A stretch of 64,000 bases of DNA from Aldehydirespirator sp965221185. Its GTDB lineage: Bacteria > Actinomycetota > Acidimicrobiia > Acidimicrobiales > Aldehydirespiratoraceae. The DNA lies in contig OZ244866.1 of the NCBI GenBank assembly GCA_965221185.1, positions 1,736,001-1,800,000 of the forward strand, written 5' to 3'. Of the stretch, positions 9,663-18,307 are shown in pieces. Made by a program: the position numbers and the translations under genes. Below the pieces are notes generated by a model. It did no database searches and was not told the origin of the DNA. It saw only the letters and a program-made list of their open reading frames with translations. How positions within the stretch are numbered: the stretch's first letter is position 1; every line of letters starts with the position of its first letter.

Positions 9663-10307
9663 CTACCGGCCGTCTCGTGGAGCGGTGCAGCGGAAGGTGA
9701 CGCTCATGCGGGGCGGGGCGGCCGCGACCTTGGGCACCGAGTGCTCCCAGTGCTGCTGGCAGGCTCCGCCCATCGCGAGCAAGTCCCCCGACGCCAGGGT
9801 GAAGGACCGGCTGCGGCCCCCGCCGGCGGGCCGCAGCAGGAACCGGCGCGGCCCGCCCAGCGAAACGATGGCCACCACGGCGTCGGCGGGGTCAATCCCG
9901 ATCCGGTCGCTGTGCCAGGCCACCGAGTCCTGGCCGCCCCGGTAGTAGTTGACCCACACTGAGTCGAACCGCACCCGGTAGCGGCCGCCGAGAGCCGCAG
10001 CCATCTCGTCGATCACGGCCGGCGCGCCCGCCGACCGGGGCCTGAGGTGGGCGCCCAGGCGGGGCTCCTCCACCATCTGCCCGTACATCGGGCGCTCGGC
10101 CCGGGTCCAGCGCAAGCCCGCCGCGAGCTGCTCGAGGAACTCGTCGCCGCCCAGCAGCCACCGCATCGCCATGTCGATCCAGCTCCGGCCGTCCAGCTCC
10201 AGACGCTCCACGGAGGCGGCCCCGTTCACAACCGGCTGCCCCTGGGCGAACAGGTCGCCCTGGCGGGGACCCACATCGGCCGCAGTGCCCGACCTGGAGA
10301 TCCTCAC
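9663..10307 (-). CDS. alkB: AlkB-type 2-oxoglutarate/Fe(II) dioxygenase
   Basis: AlkB-family enzymes repair methylated bases by oxidative demethylation. The iron ligands are visible as His132 and Asp134 in VAWHSDRIG and His189 in HWEHSVPK, with Arg200 in RMSVTFR positioned to bind 2-oxoglutarate. NYYRGGQD precedes the first ligand as expected. Length 214 residues is typical of the short bacterial/ALKBH2-like branch. It is divergently arranged from the MBOAT gene (84-base gap) and 44 bases from the SDR start, so it may be transcribed with the SDR. Confidence 0.9.
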   Translation of the reverse strand: MRISRSGTAADVGPRQGDLFAQGQPVVNGAASVERLELDGRSWIDMAMRWLLGGDEFLEQLAAGLRWTRAERPMYGQMVEEPRLGAHLRPRSAGAPAVIDEMAAALGGRYRVRFDSVWVNYYRGGQDSVAWHSDRIGIDPADAVVAIVSLGGPRRFLLRPAGGGRSRSFTLASGDLLAMGGACQQHWEHSVPKVAAAPPRMSVTFRCTAPRDGR

Positions 10308-10391
10308 GCCGTCACTCTAGCGAACAGATGTTCGTCCTACAAGAGGGCAAGCAACCAGCAGCCCAGAGCAGGCGGAGTAACGTTCGCGGCG

Positions 10392-11930
10392 GTGCTCTTC
10401 CCCACCTTCACCTTCGCGGCCTTCTTCGCGGTGGTGCTGCCGGTGAGCTGGGCCCTGCGGAGGCGACCGCTGCCTTGGAAGCTGTCCGTGCTGGGCGCCT
10501 CGTACTGGTTCTACGCCGCCTGGGACAGGCGCTTCGTGCTGCTGCTGGTGGCCATGACCCTGGTGAGCGCGGCCGCGGCCCGCATGAACCGGCGCTTCAC
10601 TCGCCCCGCTGCCCGCCGGGCGACGGTGGCCGCGGGTGTGGTCTTCGACCTCGGGGTGCTGGCCTTCTTCAAGTACTACGGCTTCTTCACCCAGAGCCTG
10701 GAGAGCAGCTTCGGGATCTCCAGCCCAGCGCTGAGCATCGTGCTGCCCATCGGCATCTCCTTCTTCACCTTCCAGGCCATCAGCTATGTGGTGGACGTCC
10801 ACCGGGGCGACACCTCGCCCGCGCCGCTGCTCGACTTCGCCGTCTACCTGTCGTTCTTCCCGCAGCTGGTGGCCGGGCCGATAGTGCGAGCCACCGAGTT
10901 CCTCCCCCAGATGCGGTTCCCGCCCAGGGGCCGGGGCACCGTAGCCACCAGCGGTGAGATGCAGCTGCAACTGTGGCCGGGCCGGAGCCAACCGGGGCTC
11001 CTGGGCGGCCGCGTCGAGCTCGGCCGGGCGGCCCAGCTGATCGCCCGGGGGATGTTCAAGAAGGTGGTGGTGGCCGACTTCTTGGCCGGCGCGATCGTCA
11101 ATGAGGCGTTCGCCTCCCCGAGCAGCTACGGGGCCCTCGACGTGCTCTTCGGCGTGTACGGCTACGCGGTCCAGATCTACGCCGACTTCTCGGGCTACAC
11201 CGACATGGCCATCGGAGTGGCCCTGCTGATGGGATTCCACTTCCCGCAGAACTTCGACCGGCCCTACGCGGCGGTGTCGATCCAGGATTTCTGGCGGCGC
11301 TGGCACATGACGCTGTCGCGCTGGCTGCGCGACTACCTGTACATCCCGCTGGGGGGCAACCGGCGGGGCCGGGTGCGCACCTACGTCAACCTGCTGGCAA
11401 CCATGGGGCTGGGCGGGCTGTGGCACGGGGCGGCCGGGGTGTTCATCGTTTGGGGCCTGTACCACGGCGCAGGGCTGGCCGCGGAGCGGCTGGCCGGCCG
11501 GCTGTGGTCGACTAGGACCGCCTCCCGGCAGGCACAGGGTGACGACAGCCCGACATCCCGGCGGGCGCGGACCACGCCGGGCGCCGGATCCGCGCTCTGG
11601 GCCTGGCTGCGGGTGCTGGCGGTGTTCCACTTCGTGTGCGCGGGCTGGGTGCTGTTCAACAGCGAGACCCTGGCCCACGCCGGCGACGTCTACGAGCGCC
11701 TGTTCGGTGGGTGGGGGATAGGCACTGAGCTGCTCACCCCGACCGTGCTAGCCGTGATCGTGGGATCCGTCCTGGCCCAGTACGTGCCGCTGGCCTTCGC
11801 CCGGCGATGGTCGACGAGGTTCGCGGAGGCTCCCACGGCCGTTATCGCGGCCGGCTTCGCGGTGTGGACGATGATCGTGGTGGTGCTCGGCCCCGAGGGC
11901 GTCGCCGACTACATCTACTTCCAGTTCTGA
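10392..11930 (+). CDS. MBOAT O-acyltransferase (AlgI-like)
   Basis: A multi-spanning membrane protein of 513 residues resembling AlgI/DltB, which move acyl groups across the membrane for O-acylation of extracellular polymers. Characteristic segments are PIGISFFTFQAISYVVD, LVAGPIVRATEFLPQ, FDRPYAAVSIQDFWRRWH, LSRWLRDYLYIPLGGNR and GLGGLWHGAAG with the catalytic His near residue 345. The start is taken as GTG 10392, directly before the first hydrophobic segment; GGAG lies 14 bases upstream, rather far. It overlaps the next gene by one base, a downstream SGNH-type protein, the usual partnership. Confidence 0.9.
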   Translation: MLFPTFTFAAFFAVVLPVSWALRRRPLPWKLSVLGASYWFYAAWDRRFVLLLVAMTLVSAAAARMNRRFTRPAARRATVAAGVVFDLGVLAFFKYYGFFTQSLESSFGISSPALSIVLPIGISFFTFQAISYVVDVHRGDTSPAPLLDFAVYLSFFPQLVAGPIVRATEFLPQMRFPPRGRGTVATSGEMQLQLWPGRSQPGLLGGRVELGRAAQLIARGMFKKVVVADFLAGAIVNEAFASPSSYGALDVLFGVYGYAVQIYADFSGYTDMAIGVALLMGFHFPQNFDRPYAAVSIQDFWRRWHMTLSRWLRDYLYIPLGGNRRGRVRTYVNLLATMGLGGLWHGAAGVFIVWGLYHGAGLAAERLAGRLWSTRTASRQAQGDDSPTSRRARTTPGAGSALWAWLRVLAVFHFVCAGWVLFNSETLAHAGDVYERLFGGWGIGTELLTPTVLAVIVGSVLAQYVPLAFARRWSTRFAEAPTAVIAAGFAVWTMIVVVLGPEGVADYIYFQF

Positions 11931-13531
11931 TGCGCAAGTGGACCCGAGAGCGCGCGCCGACGGCCAAGCGTTCGAGACGAGGGCGCGCCCAGGAGAAGAA
12001 GCTGGCAATCGGGCCAGTCAAGCGGCTCCGGTTCACCCGGACCCGCCAGCGGGCGAGACAGGCCAACGAGGCGCTCGGCCGCCTGCTGGAACGAATCAAG
12101 CGGCTCCGGTTCACCCGGACCCGCCAGCGGGCGAGACAGGCCAACGAGGCGCTCGGCCGCCTGCTGGAACGAATCAAGTGGGCGGTGACGAACATCAGGC
12201 CACCGCTTCCCGACACCGAGGCCAGCGACAGCCCCACCAAGTCGGTGCGGGCCTCAGTGCTCTCGGCAACCCTGTGCCTGGGTGTGGCCGCTCTGCTCGT
12301 GAGCGGCAAGATCGTGGAGATCGCCGACAGGATGCCTCTGGGACCGGACCGGGACCGCTGGCTGGAGGTGGCCACCGAGACCGACCGCATGGCCAACCGG
12401 CTGGCGCTGAACCGCCCCTACGACCTGCTGCGCGACCTGCGGGGCGCGGGCGACGACGCAGGCCAGCAGATCGACGTGATCGGCGACGTGGAGGATCTGC
12501 TCCAGCTAGAACTCGACGGAGTCTCGGAGCGGCCGTCGGCCCCGACCACCACCGTGACACCCGACGAGAGCGCCGCGGTGGCCACCACGACTGTCCCCAC
12601 GACCGAGACGCCCGCCACAGACACGCCAGCCACAGACACCACGACCACAGACACGCCAGCCACAGACACCACGACCACAGACACGCCAGCCACAGACACC
12701 ACGACCACAGACACGCCAGCCACAGACACCACGACCACAGACACGCCAGCCACAGACACCACGACCACAGACACGCCAGCCACAGACACCACGACAACGA
12801 CCACCGCGACCACAACCGTGCCTCCCGAACCGCAGGGTTACCGCCGCCCGGATCCGGTGTCGGCCGAGGCGCCGCTGCGCACCTTCGTGGCCGGCGACAG
12901 CCAGGCCTTCTACCTGGGCCACAGGCTGCGGGACAGCCGGCTCAGCGACGTGCTGGAGTTAACGCTCAACCAACTGCACTCCACCGGCCTGGCCCGGCCC
13001 TCCTATTTCAACTGGCCCGTCCACTTCATCGCGGTCGCGGCCCACTTCGATCCCGAGGTGGTGGTGGCGACCCTTGGAAGCAACGACTGGCAATCCATGA
13101 CGGCGCCCGAGGGCCATACCCTGAGCAGGGGCAGCGACGAGTGGCGAGCCGAGTGGCGCCGACGCCTCGGTGTCGCCTTCGACGTTCTGGAGGCTCCCCA
13201 CCGGCAGGTGATCTGGGTCGGCCTGCCGCCGACCCGTAGCGACGAATTCCGGGAGGGCTACGCGGTCATGAACCAGCTCGCGGCCGCGGCGGTCGCCGAG
13301 CGGGATTTTGTGACCATGATCGACATCTGGGACATCTTCGGCGGCGATGAGCCCTACCGCGACGCGGTTCCCCCGCCGGGCGACCCCGACGGCAGGCCGG
13401 TGGACGTGCGCCATCAGGACGGGGTGCACCTCAACCAGACCGGATCACGCTGGGTTGTCGATCTGATCAACGACCAGATCGAGCGGATCATCGCCGAGAT
13501 CAGCCCGGAGGGGCCCGCCCCCGAGCCCTAG
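11930..13531 (+). CDS. Membrane-anchored SGNH-hydrolase-like protein, partner of MBOAT
   Basis: The 533-residue protein has a very basic cytoplasmic N-terminus, one membrane segment (about residues 103-125), a long Thr/Pro/Ala/Asp-rich stalk and a C-terminal SGNH-type domain. The nucleophile motif is AGDSQAF, the Asn block is GSND, and the Asp/His pair is DGVHLN. Such proteins transfer acetyl groups delivered by an MBOAT partner to surface glycans; this role is inferred from the preceding gene, with which it shares a TGATG junction. The N-terminus contains a perfect 78-base duplication and the stalk a 30-base tandem repeat, so length probably varies between strains. Confidence 0.82.
   Translation: MRKWTRERAPTAKRSRRGRAQEKKLAIGPVKRLRFTRTRQRARQANEALGRLLERIKRLRFTRTRQRARQANEALGRLLERIKWAVTNIRPPLPDTEASDSPTKSVRASVLSATLCLGVAALLVSGKIVEIADRMPLGPDRDRWLEVATETDRMANRLALNRPYDLLRDLRGAGDDAGQQIDVIGDVEDLLQLELDGVSERPSAPTTTVTPDESAAVATTTVPTTETPATDTPATDTTTTDTPATDTTTTDTPATDTTTTDTPATDTTTTDTPATDTTTTDTPATDTTTTTTATTTVPPEPQGYRRPDPVSAEAPLRTFVAGDSQAFYLGHRLRDSRLSDVLELTLNQLHSTGLARPSYFNWPVHFIAVAAHFDPEVVVATLGSNDWQSMTAPEGHTLSRGSDEWRAEWRRRLGVAFDVLEAPHRQVIWVGLPPTRSDEFREGYAVMNQLAAAAVAERDFVTMIDIWDIFGGDEPYRDAVPPPGDPDGRPVDVRHQDGVHLNQTGSRWVVDLINDQIERIIAEISPEGPAPEP
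12020..12175 (+). repeat. Perfect 78-base tandem duplication inside the SGNH gene
   Basis: 12020-12097 and 12098-12175 are identical base for base. Each encodes a 26-residue basic segment starting KRLRFTRTRQRARQ. The absence of any synonymous difference points to a recent in-frame duplication. Confidence 0.95.
12623..12802 (+). repeat. 30-base tandem repeats encoding a TPATDTTTTD stalk
   Basis: Five perfect 30-base units start at 12623 and run to 12772, followed by a sixth unit that diverges at its end. The array keeps frame and encodes TPATDTTTTD. It forms the extracellular Thr-rich linker between membrane anchor and SGNH domain, a form common in actinobacterial surface proteins. It is coding, so not a CRISPR. 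Confidence 0.95.
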
Positions 13532-13557
13532 AACGTGCTTACCGTTGGCGCGGGGTG

Positions 13558-14106
13558 TCAGTTGTCGGCGGGGTTGCGCGGGTACAGCCGCAGGCGGTTC
13601 AACTCCCCGTCCTGGCGGGCGAACACCTCCCACCACAGCTCGTCGGGATCCTCCACGAACGGGTCCGCACCGTCGTGGTCGAGCACGAACCAGGCATTCT
13701 CAGCCAGCTCGGCCTCGAGCTGGCCCGGCGCCCACGCGGCGTAGCCGGCGAAGATGCGCACCTGGTCGAGCCCGCCGATGTCGCTCGGGTCCTTCTCCAG
13801 GTCGATGGTGCCGATCCGGCCCACGACCTGGGACCAGTGGTCATCGACGTCGTCGAGGGCCACCGACGCCAGCGCGATCACCGAGGACTGGCTCACAGGA
13901 CCGCCCACGAACACAACGCTCGGCTTGCTCGCCGCCGGAGCCCATTCGTCGATGGCGCCCTTGACCGGCAGCTCGCTGGGCCGGTTCAGCACCACCCCGA
14001 GGGCGCCCTCAGAGCCGTGTTCGAGCATCAGCAGCACGGTCTGGCGGAAATTCGGATCAACCAGGCTCGGGGCGGCCGCCAAGAGCTTCCCGCGGGTCGA
14101 TTCCAT
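13558..14106 (-). CDS. YqgE/AlgH family protein (UPF0301)
   Basis: 182 residues of the AlgH/YqgE fold, a conserved family of uncertain biochemical function. Visible family features are GKLLAAAPSLVDPNFRQTV at the N-terminus, LEHGSEGALGVVLNRP, VFVGGPVS and IFAGYAAWAPGQLEAEL. ATG 14106 is chosen because the conserved N-terminus begins there; the frame continues upstream without homology. It converges with the SGNH gene (26-base gap) and diverges from thiD. Confidence 0.88.
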   Translation of the reverse strand: MESTRGKLLAAAPSLVDPNFRQTVLLMLEHGSEGALGVVLNRPSELPVKGAIDEWAPAASKPSVVFVGGPVSQSSVIALASVALDDVDDHWSQVVGRIGTIDLEKDPSDIGGLDQVRIFAGYAAWAPGQLEAELAENAWFVLDHDGADPFVEDPDELWWEVFARQDGELNRLRLYPRNPADN

Positions 14107-14225
14107 GCGTGGGGTCTTCCAGGTAGCGGACGGGTAGCAGCGGCACGGTGGCGATCCGGCGACCCGAAGCGATGGCGGTATGACGAGGTGTCTATGTGGC
14201 ACGATCTAGGGTCGTGGTGTCGACC

Positions 14226-15008
14226 ATGCCGCCGGTGCTGCTCACGATAGCCGCTTCGGACCCGCTGGGAGGCGCGGGCGTGCAGGCCGACCTGGCCACG
14301 TTCGCGGCCCTCGGTGTGCACGGTGCCAGCGCCCTCACCGCCGTGACCGCCCAGTCGCTGACCGCGGTCACGGCCTCGGCCGCGGTGGAGGCCGACCTGG
14401 TGGCCGCCCAGATAGACGCGGTGGCCGCCCATCTCGGCCTGGACGGGGCCAAGACCGGCCTGCTGCGCCGCCGGGAGGTGGTGGAGCTGGTGGCCGAGCG
14501 GGTCGAGCGCGGCGTGCTGCCCGCCCCGGTCGTCGATCCGGTGATGGTGGACGGCAGGGGAGCGCGCTTCGTGTCCGACGAGGTGGAGGACGCCTACCGG
14601 CAGCTGCTGTTCCCGCTGGCCCGGGTGGTGACGCCCAACCGGGCCGAGGCCGAGGTGCTGGCGGGCAGGCGGCTGCCGAGCGCCGAGGCGGTGCTGGACG
14701 ATGCCGAGGTGTTCCGGGCGTTGGGTGCCGAGGCGGTGGTCGTGACCGGCGGGGGTTTCGACGGCGATCCCGACGATGTGGTGATCACCGAGCGCCGGGC
14801 CTGGGCGGTCCGTGGCTCACGAATTGCGACCGACAACGTGCGCGGCAGCGGCTGCACCTTCTCGGCCGCTCTGGCCGTCTGCCTGGCCCTCGGCGCCGGC
14901 CTGGAGCCGGCGGTGGAGTCGGCCGGTCGGTTCGTGCGCGCCGCCATCGGGGCCTCCGCCGGCTGGAAACTTGACGGACCCGGCCCGGTGTCCCACTCTC
15001 TGGTCTAG
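14226..15008 (+). CDS. thiD: Hydroxymethylpyrimidine/phosphomethylpyrimidine kinase
   Basis: ThiD phosphorylates HMP and HMP-phosphate for thiamine synthesis. The ribokinase-fold motifs are present: PPVLLTIAASDPLGGAGVQA at the N-terminus, AKTGLL, VVDPVMVDGRGARF, VTPNRAEAEVLAG, and the anion hole with catalytic Asp in DNVRGSGCTFSAALA, where the family usually reads T-x-G-T-G-C. ATG 14226 aligns with the family N-terminus; GTG 14196 would add ten residues and has a better ribosome site (GAGG, 7 bases away). No other thiamine gene is nearby. Confidence 0.9.
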   Translation: MPPVLLTIAASDPLGGAGVQADLATFAALGVHGASALTAVTAQSLTAVTASAAVEADLVAAQIDAVAAHLGLDGAKTGLLRRREVVELVAERVERGVLPAPVVDPVMVDGRGARFVSDEVEDAYRQLLFPLARVVTPNRAEAEVLAGRRLPSAEAVLDDAEVFRALGAEAVVVTGGGFDGDPDDVVITERRAWAVRGSRIATDNVRGSGCTFSAALAVCLALGAGLEPAVESAGRFVRAAIGASAGWKLDGPGPVSHSLV

Positions 15009-15017
15009 CGGCGAGAC

Positions 15018-15061
15018 GCCGCCGGATCGCCTTAACTTTACATAATGCATATTTCCGGCGG
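15018..15061. promoter_or_regulatory. AT-rich segment flanked by an 8-base inverted repeat
   Basis: CCGCCGGA and TCCGGCGG flank about 27 bases that are unusually AT-rich here (TTAACTTTACATAATGCATA). The stretch lies between thiD and the next gene and holds a CATAAT that could be a -10 box. It could be a terminator of thiD, a promoter for the downstream gene, or both; the sequence alone does not decide. Confidence 0.3.
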
Positions 15062-15098
15062 TCGTTAGCGGCTGGCGGGGCGTGTAGCTTTGTGGGCC

Positions 15099-16514
15099 GT
15101 GTCGCGACGAATCGAGATAGAACTCACCAGCAAGCGTGACGACGGCACATGGACCTGGCGGGCCGCCGGGGCGCGGCGACCCAACGGCGAGGTCTCCGGC
15201 GACCTGGTCCCGGATGCCGCAGCAGTCGGCTCGGTTCTGAAAGCCGAGGTGGACGGCGGGCTGGACGGGCTGGAGATAATCGCGCTGTTCGCCCCCCGGG
15301 CTCGTCCGGAGCCGTCGGGACGGCTCGAGCTAATCGGCGGCGGCGCCGGCCCGCTGGTTACCACCGCGCTCGTTTCCGGATCCCGCCGCAACAGGAACGC
15401 CGACCGGGACTCCCGACGGGAGGGCGCAGGCCCCTCGCGCGATCGACGGCGCGGCGACGATCAGGGTGACCGGCGGCGCGACCGCGACGCGCCGCGGGGA
15501 GATCGCGAGTCGGAGGACGGCCGTCGGGACGGACCCGGCCGCAAGCCCCGCCGCACCGATCGGGCCCGGCGGGGGCCCCGCGACGGGCAGGACTCCAGCC
15601 CCTCGCGGACCGGAGGGCGCGAGACGGCCCGTGAAGGTCGCCGGCGCGACGACCGGCGGCCCGAGGGAAGGCCGCGCTCCAAGGACGGTAAGGGGCCCGC
15701 GCGTCCGCCCCGCCCGAAGACTCCCGGCCTCAAGGCTAAGCGGGTCCATCGCCAGGCGGCGGTTGCCGCCCTTCCCGAAGAGCAGAAACCCTTGGCCCGC
15801 GAAGTTCTGCGGGGCGGCGTGCCCGGCGCGCGCCGGGCCATCGAGCGCATGAACACCAGGGCGGCTCAGGAGAAGCTCCCCCAGTTCAAATCAGAGCCGG
15901 TTCTGGCGCTTGCGGAACAGCTCGCTCCCATGCTGAAGGCGGCCGAATGGCATGACCGGGCCGACGCCACCCTCGCGGGGATCGCCAAGATTGACCTGCG
16001 GGACATCCGCTCTGTGATCGCGGCCGCCGACCGGGGCGCCCGCGACGACGAGACCCGAGCCCTGGCGGAGAGCCTCCGCGCCGGCCTGGCCCAGCGTCTG
16101 GAAGTGGATCACCGCAAATGGCTCGACGAACTGGCCAACACCATTGGCGAGGGCCGCACCGTCCGGGCGCTGCGCATCAGCTCCCGGCCGCCCAAACCCG
16201 GCTCGCCGTTGCCGCCCGACATGGCCGAGCGGCTGGCCGCCATGGCCGCCGCAGACCTAAACCCCACTGCCAACCAGCAACGCTGGGCCACCGTGGTGGA
16301 CTCGATCGCCCTCTCCCCCGTCCGCACACAGGTGATCCCCGCCGGCATTCCCACCAAGCCCGACGACGATCTGCTCGCCGCGATGCGAAGGCTGGCAGAC
16401 CGGGTACCGCAGATCGCCGCACTCTTCGACATCCAGCCGGAGTCGGCTCGACCTGGGAACCTGCGCCCTCCCCCGCCGCCTCCGGCGTCAGTCGCCAGCA
16501 AGGATGCCCAGTGA
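15099..16514 (+). CDS. Arg-rich protein of unknown function
   Basis: Not recognised. An N-terminal domain of about 90 residues (RRIEIELTSKRDDGTWTWRA and onward) is predicted to be beta-rich. A long Arg/Asp/Gly-rich linker (about 100-210) is almost free of hydrophobic residues. A helical C-terminal domain (about 215-450) contains LAREVLRGGVPGARRAIERM, LPQFKSEPVLALAEQLAPM and LRDIRSVIAAADRGARDDET, and the tail is Pro-rich. No signal peptide or membrane segment. The basic linker suggests contact with nucleic acid, which is inference. GTG 15099 is preferred; TTG 15090 is possible. Its stop overlaps the next start by 4 bases (GTGA). Confidence 0.7.
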   Translation: MSRRIEIELTSKRDDGTWTWRAAGARRPNGEVSGDLVPDAAAVGSVLKAEVDGGLDGLEIIALFAPRARPEPSGRLELIGGGAGPLVTTALVSGSRRNRNADRDSRREGAGPSRDRRRGDDQGDRRRDRDAPRGDRESEDGRRDGPGRKPRRTDRARRGPRDGQDSSPSRTGGRETAREGRRRDDRRPEGRPRSKDGKGPARPPRPKTPGLKAKRVHRQAAVAALPEEQKPLAREVLRGGVPGARRAIERMNTRAAQEKLPQFKSEPVLALAEQLAPMLKAAEWHDRADATLAGIAKIDLRDIRSVIAAADRGARDDETRALAESLRAGLAQRLEVDHRKWLDELANTIGEGRTVRALRISSRPPKPGSPLPPDMAERLAAMAAADLNPTANQQRWATVVDSIALSPVRTQVIPAGIPTKPDDDLLAAMRRLADRVPQIAALFDIQPESARPGNLRPPPPPPASVASKDAQ

Positions 16515-17272
16515 TCGACTTCGATGCTGACGGCAAGGTCGCCCTCATAACCATGAACCGCCCCGAGGCACGCAACGCGGTCAACGGCGACATCGCCAGA
16601 GGGCTCGAAGAAGCCATAGACCGGCTGGAGGACGACGACTCGCTGTGGCTCGGCATCCTCACCCACACCGGTCCGGTGTTCTCCGCCGGCGCGGATCTCA
16701 AGGCAATCTCGGAGGGGCGCTTCCGGGAGTTGTCCACCACCCGAGGCGGCTTCGGCGGCATCGTCCTCCGCTCCAGGACGAAGCCGCTGATCGCGGCCAT
16801 CGACGGCCCCGCCCTGGCTGGTGGGACCGAGATAGCGCTCACCTGCGACCTGCGGGTGGCGTCCACCGCGGCTCGGTTCGGGCTCCCCGAAGTGAAGCGG
16901 TCGCTCATCGCCGCGGCCGGCGGCCTGGCGCGCCTGCCCCGCAGCATCCCGCTGGCCATCGCCATGGAGATGGCGCTCACCGGCGATCCGATCAGCGCCG
17001 AGAGGGCCCTAGCCCTCGGCCTGATCAACGAGCTGTGCGAGCCTGGCGAGGCGCTCGGCGCCGCCCGCCGCCTCGCGGACCGGGTCAACGCCAACGGCCC
17101 CCTCGCCGTGAGGGAGTCTCGCAGGCTCGTACTGGAGAGTTTCACTCAGACCGACGTCGAGTCGATCACGGCAGCAGGCGCGGCCCAGATGGGTCTACGC
17201 GACACTGAGGACTTCCGCGAGGGCCCTCTCGCCTTCATCGAGAAGCGGCCCCCCGTCTGGAAGGGCCGCTGA
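16511..17272 (+). CDS. Enoyl-CoA hydratase/isomerase family protein
   Basis: A 253-residue crotonase-fold enzyme acting on acyl-CoA thioesters. The CoA oxyanion-hole segments are SAGADLKAISEG and IDGPALAGGTEIALTCDLR; the position of one usual catalytic Glu is within EVKRSL after GLP. The C-terminal helix ends in IEKRPPVWKGR, a common ending of actinobacterial EchA-like proteins. Substrate cannot be assigned. GTG 16511 overlaps the stop of the Arg-rich gene, so the two are translationally coupled. The stop codon lies in the first unit of a tandem repeat. Confidence 0.88.
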   Translation: MIDFDADGKVALITMNRPEARNAVNGDIARGLEEAIDRLEDDDSLWLGILTHTGPVFSAGADLKAISEGRFRELSTTRGGFGGIVLRSRTKPLIAAIDGPALAGGTEIALTCDLRVASTAARFGLPEVKRSLIAAAGGLARLPRSIPLAIAMEMALTGDPISAERALALGLINELCEPGEALGAARRLADRVNANGPLAVRESRRLVLESFTQTDVESITAAGAAQMGLRDTEDFREGPLAFIEKRPPVWKGR

Positions 17273-17362
17273 GCCCCCAAGAGCCGCTGAGCCCCCAAGA
17301 GCCGCTGAGCCCCCAAGAGCCGCTGGGCCGGGAAGCCGCTGAGCCCCCAAGAGCCGCTGAAC
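17263..17362. repeat. 18-base tandem repeat between convergent genes
   Basis: Units of 18 bases (GAGCCGCTGAGCCCCCAA) repeat about five times with one interrupted unit, spanning the stop codon of the crotonase gene up to the stop of the convergent Nudix gene. Each unit carries CCGCTGA, so the TGA stop is itself repeated. The array may serve as a terminator spacer or be a slippage product. Confidence 0.85.
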
Positions 17363-17770
17363 TCAGACGATCGTCGGGATCACTCCGTGGTCGTGCAGGA
17401 ACTCCGCCAGCCCCTCCACTAGCTGCAGCTTGGCCACCTCAGAGACAGGCCACCAGCGGGCCTCGGATGCGTCACTGCCAGCGCTGGGGGTGAGATCGCC
17501 GGTCACCGTCGCCTCGAAGTCGAGGATCACGAAGTGCCGATCGCGGCCGATGCGCTCGACCCAGCCGACCAACGGGCCACAGACACCGTGCAGCCCGGTC
17601 TCCTCGTGCAGCTCGCGCGTCACCGCCTCCATCAGCATCTCGCCGGGCTCCACCCGGCCTCCCGGGACGGACCACTCCCCCGCGGCCGGCTCGTGGGCCC
17701 GCCTGATCAGGAGCAGCTCGTCACCGCGGCGGACGATCGCGCCCACCGCCACCTCCACCCTCGCGATCAT
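17363..17770 (-). CDS. Nudix hydrolase
   Basis: A 135-residue MutT-like pyrophosphohydrolase. The Nudix box is intact, running from GGRVEPGE through REL-EETGL, with the Mg-binding RELHEE glutamates. The N-terminal strand VEVAVGAIVRRGDELLLIRR is typical. The substrate is unknown; nucleotide sanitation or ADP-ribose-type substrates are possible. Its ATG overlaps the GNAT gene stop by 4 bases (ATGA), implying coupled translation. Confidence 0.9.
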   Translation of the reverse strand: MIARVEVAVGAIVRRGDELLLIRRAHEPAAGEWSVPGGRVEPGEMLMEAVTRELHEETGLHGVCGPLVGWVERIGRDRHFVILDFEATVTGDLTPSAGSDASEARWWPVSEVAKLQLVEGLAEFLHDHGVIPTIV

Positions 17771-18270
17771 TGAAGCGGCGGCTCGGCCGCCTCCGCCAGC
17801 GTGCGATGCACGGTTATTGCTCGTGCTACCAGACCGTGCGTCTCGAAGAAGTTCTTAGTGCCGCGGTCGCCGGGCAGCGCCAGGCTGTCCACTCCGATGC
17901 AGCCGCGCCGCCGGGCCCAGTCGAGCAGCAGATCCATCATCACCTCCCCGACGCCTACGCCGCGAGCCTCGGGCACCACGTAGATGTCGCTCACGCGCCC
18001 AAGGACGGCGCCGTCGTGCAGCACAACCAGACGGATCGCCCCGTAGCCGACGACGGCCTCGTCGATGGTGCCGACCACCATCAGCGCGTCGTCCGCTCGA
18101 AGGTCTCTGCGCAGGCTCTCGTCCAGCGGACCGGAGCGCGCCTCGAGCCGCGACCACACTGAACCGCCCCGCCGCGGCGTCATCTCGGCGGCCGCTCCGG
18201 CCGCCAACTCGGCCACCGCGGCGATGTCGGCTTCGACCGCCCGTCTAGCCCCCTCTTCGATCGAGGTCAT
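17767..18270 (-). CDS. GNAT family N-acetyltransferase
   Basis: 167 residues with the GNAT acetyl-CoA core: strand RVSDIYVVPEARGVGVGEVM, where V-x-P-x-x-R-G-x-G-V-G matches the Q/RxxGxG/A pyrophosphate-binding loop, followed by LLDWARRRGC and FFETHGLVARAITVHRTL. The acceptor is unknown. It precedes the Nudix gene on the minus strand with a 4-base overlap and follows the acidic DUF4193-like gene by 37 bases, so the three may form one unit. Confidence 0.88.
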   Translation of the reverse strand: MTSIEEGARRAVEADIAAVAELAAGAAAEMTPRRGGSVWSRLEARSGPLDESLRRDLRADDALMVVGTIDEAVVGYGAIRLVVLHDGAVLGRVSDIYVVPEARGVGVGEVMMDLLLDWARRRGCIGVDSLALPGDRGTKNFFETHGLVARAITVHRTLAEAAEPPLQ

Positions 18271-18307
18271 CGGACGGGGCCGGTCACTGCCATGGCATCG
18301 CTCGGGC

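Noticed and set aside
12623..12802. CRISPR-like 30-base repeats
   Set aside because: They are contiguous and lie in frame within a coding sequence, forming a Thr-rich stalk.
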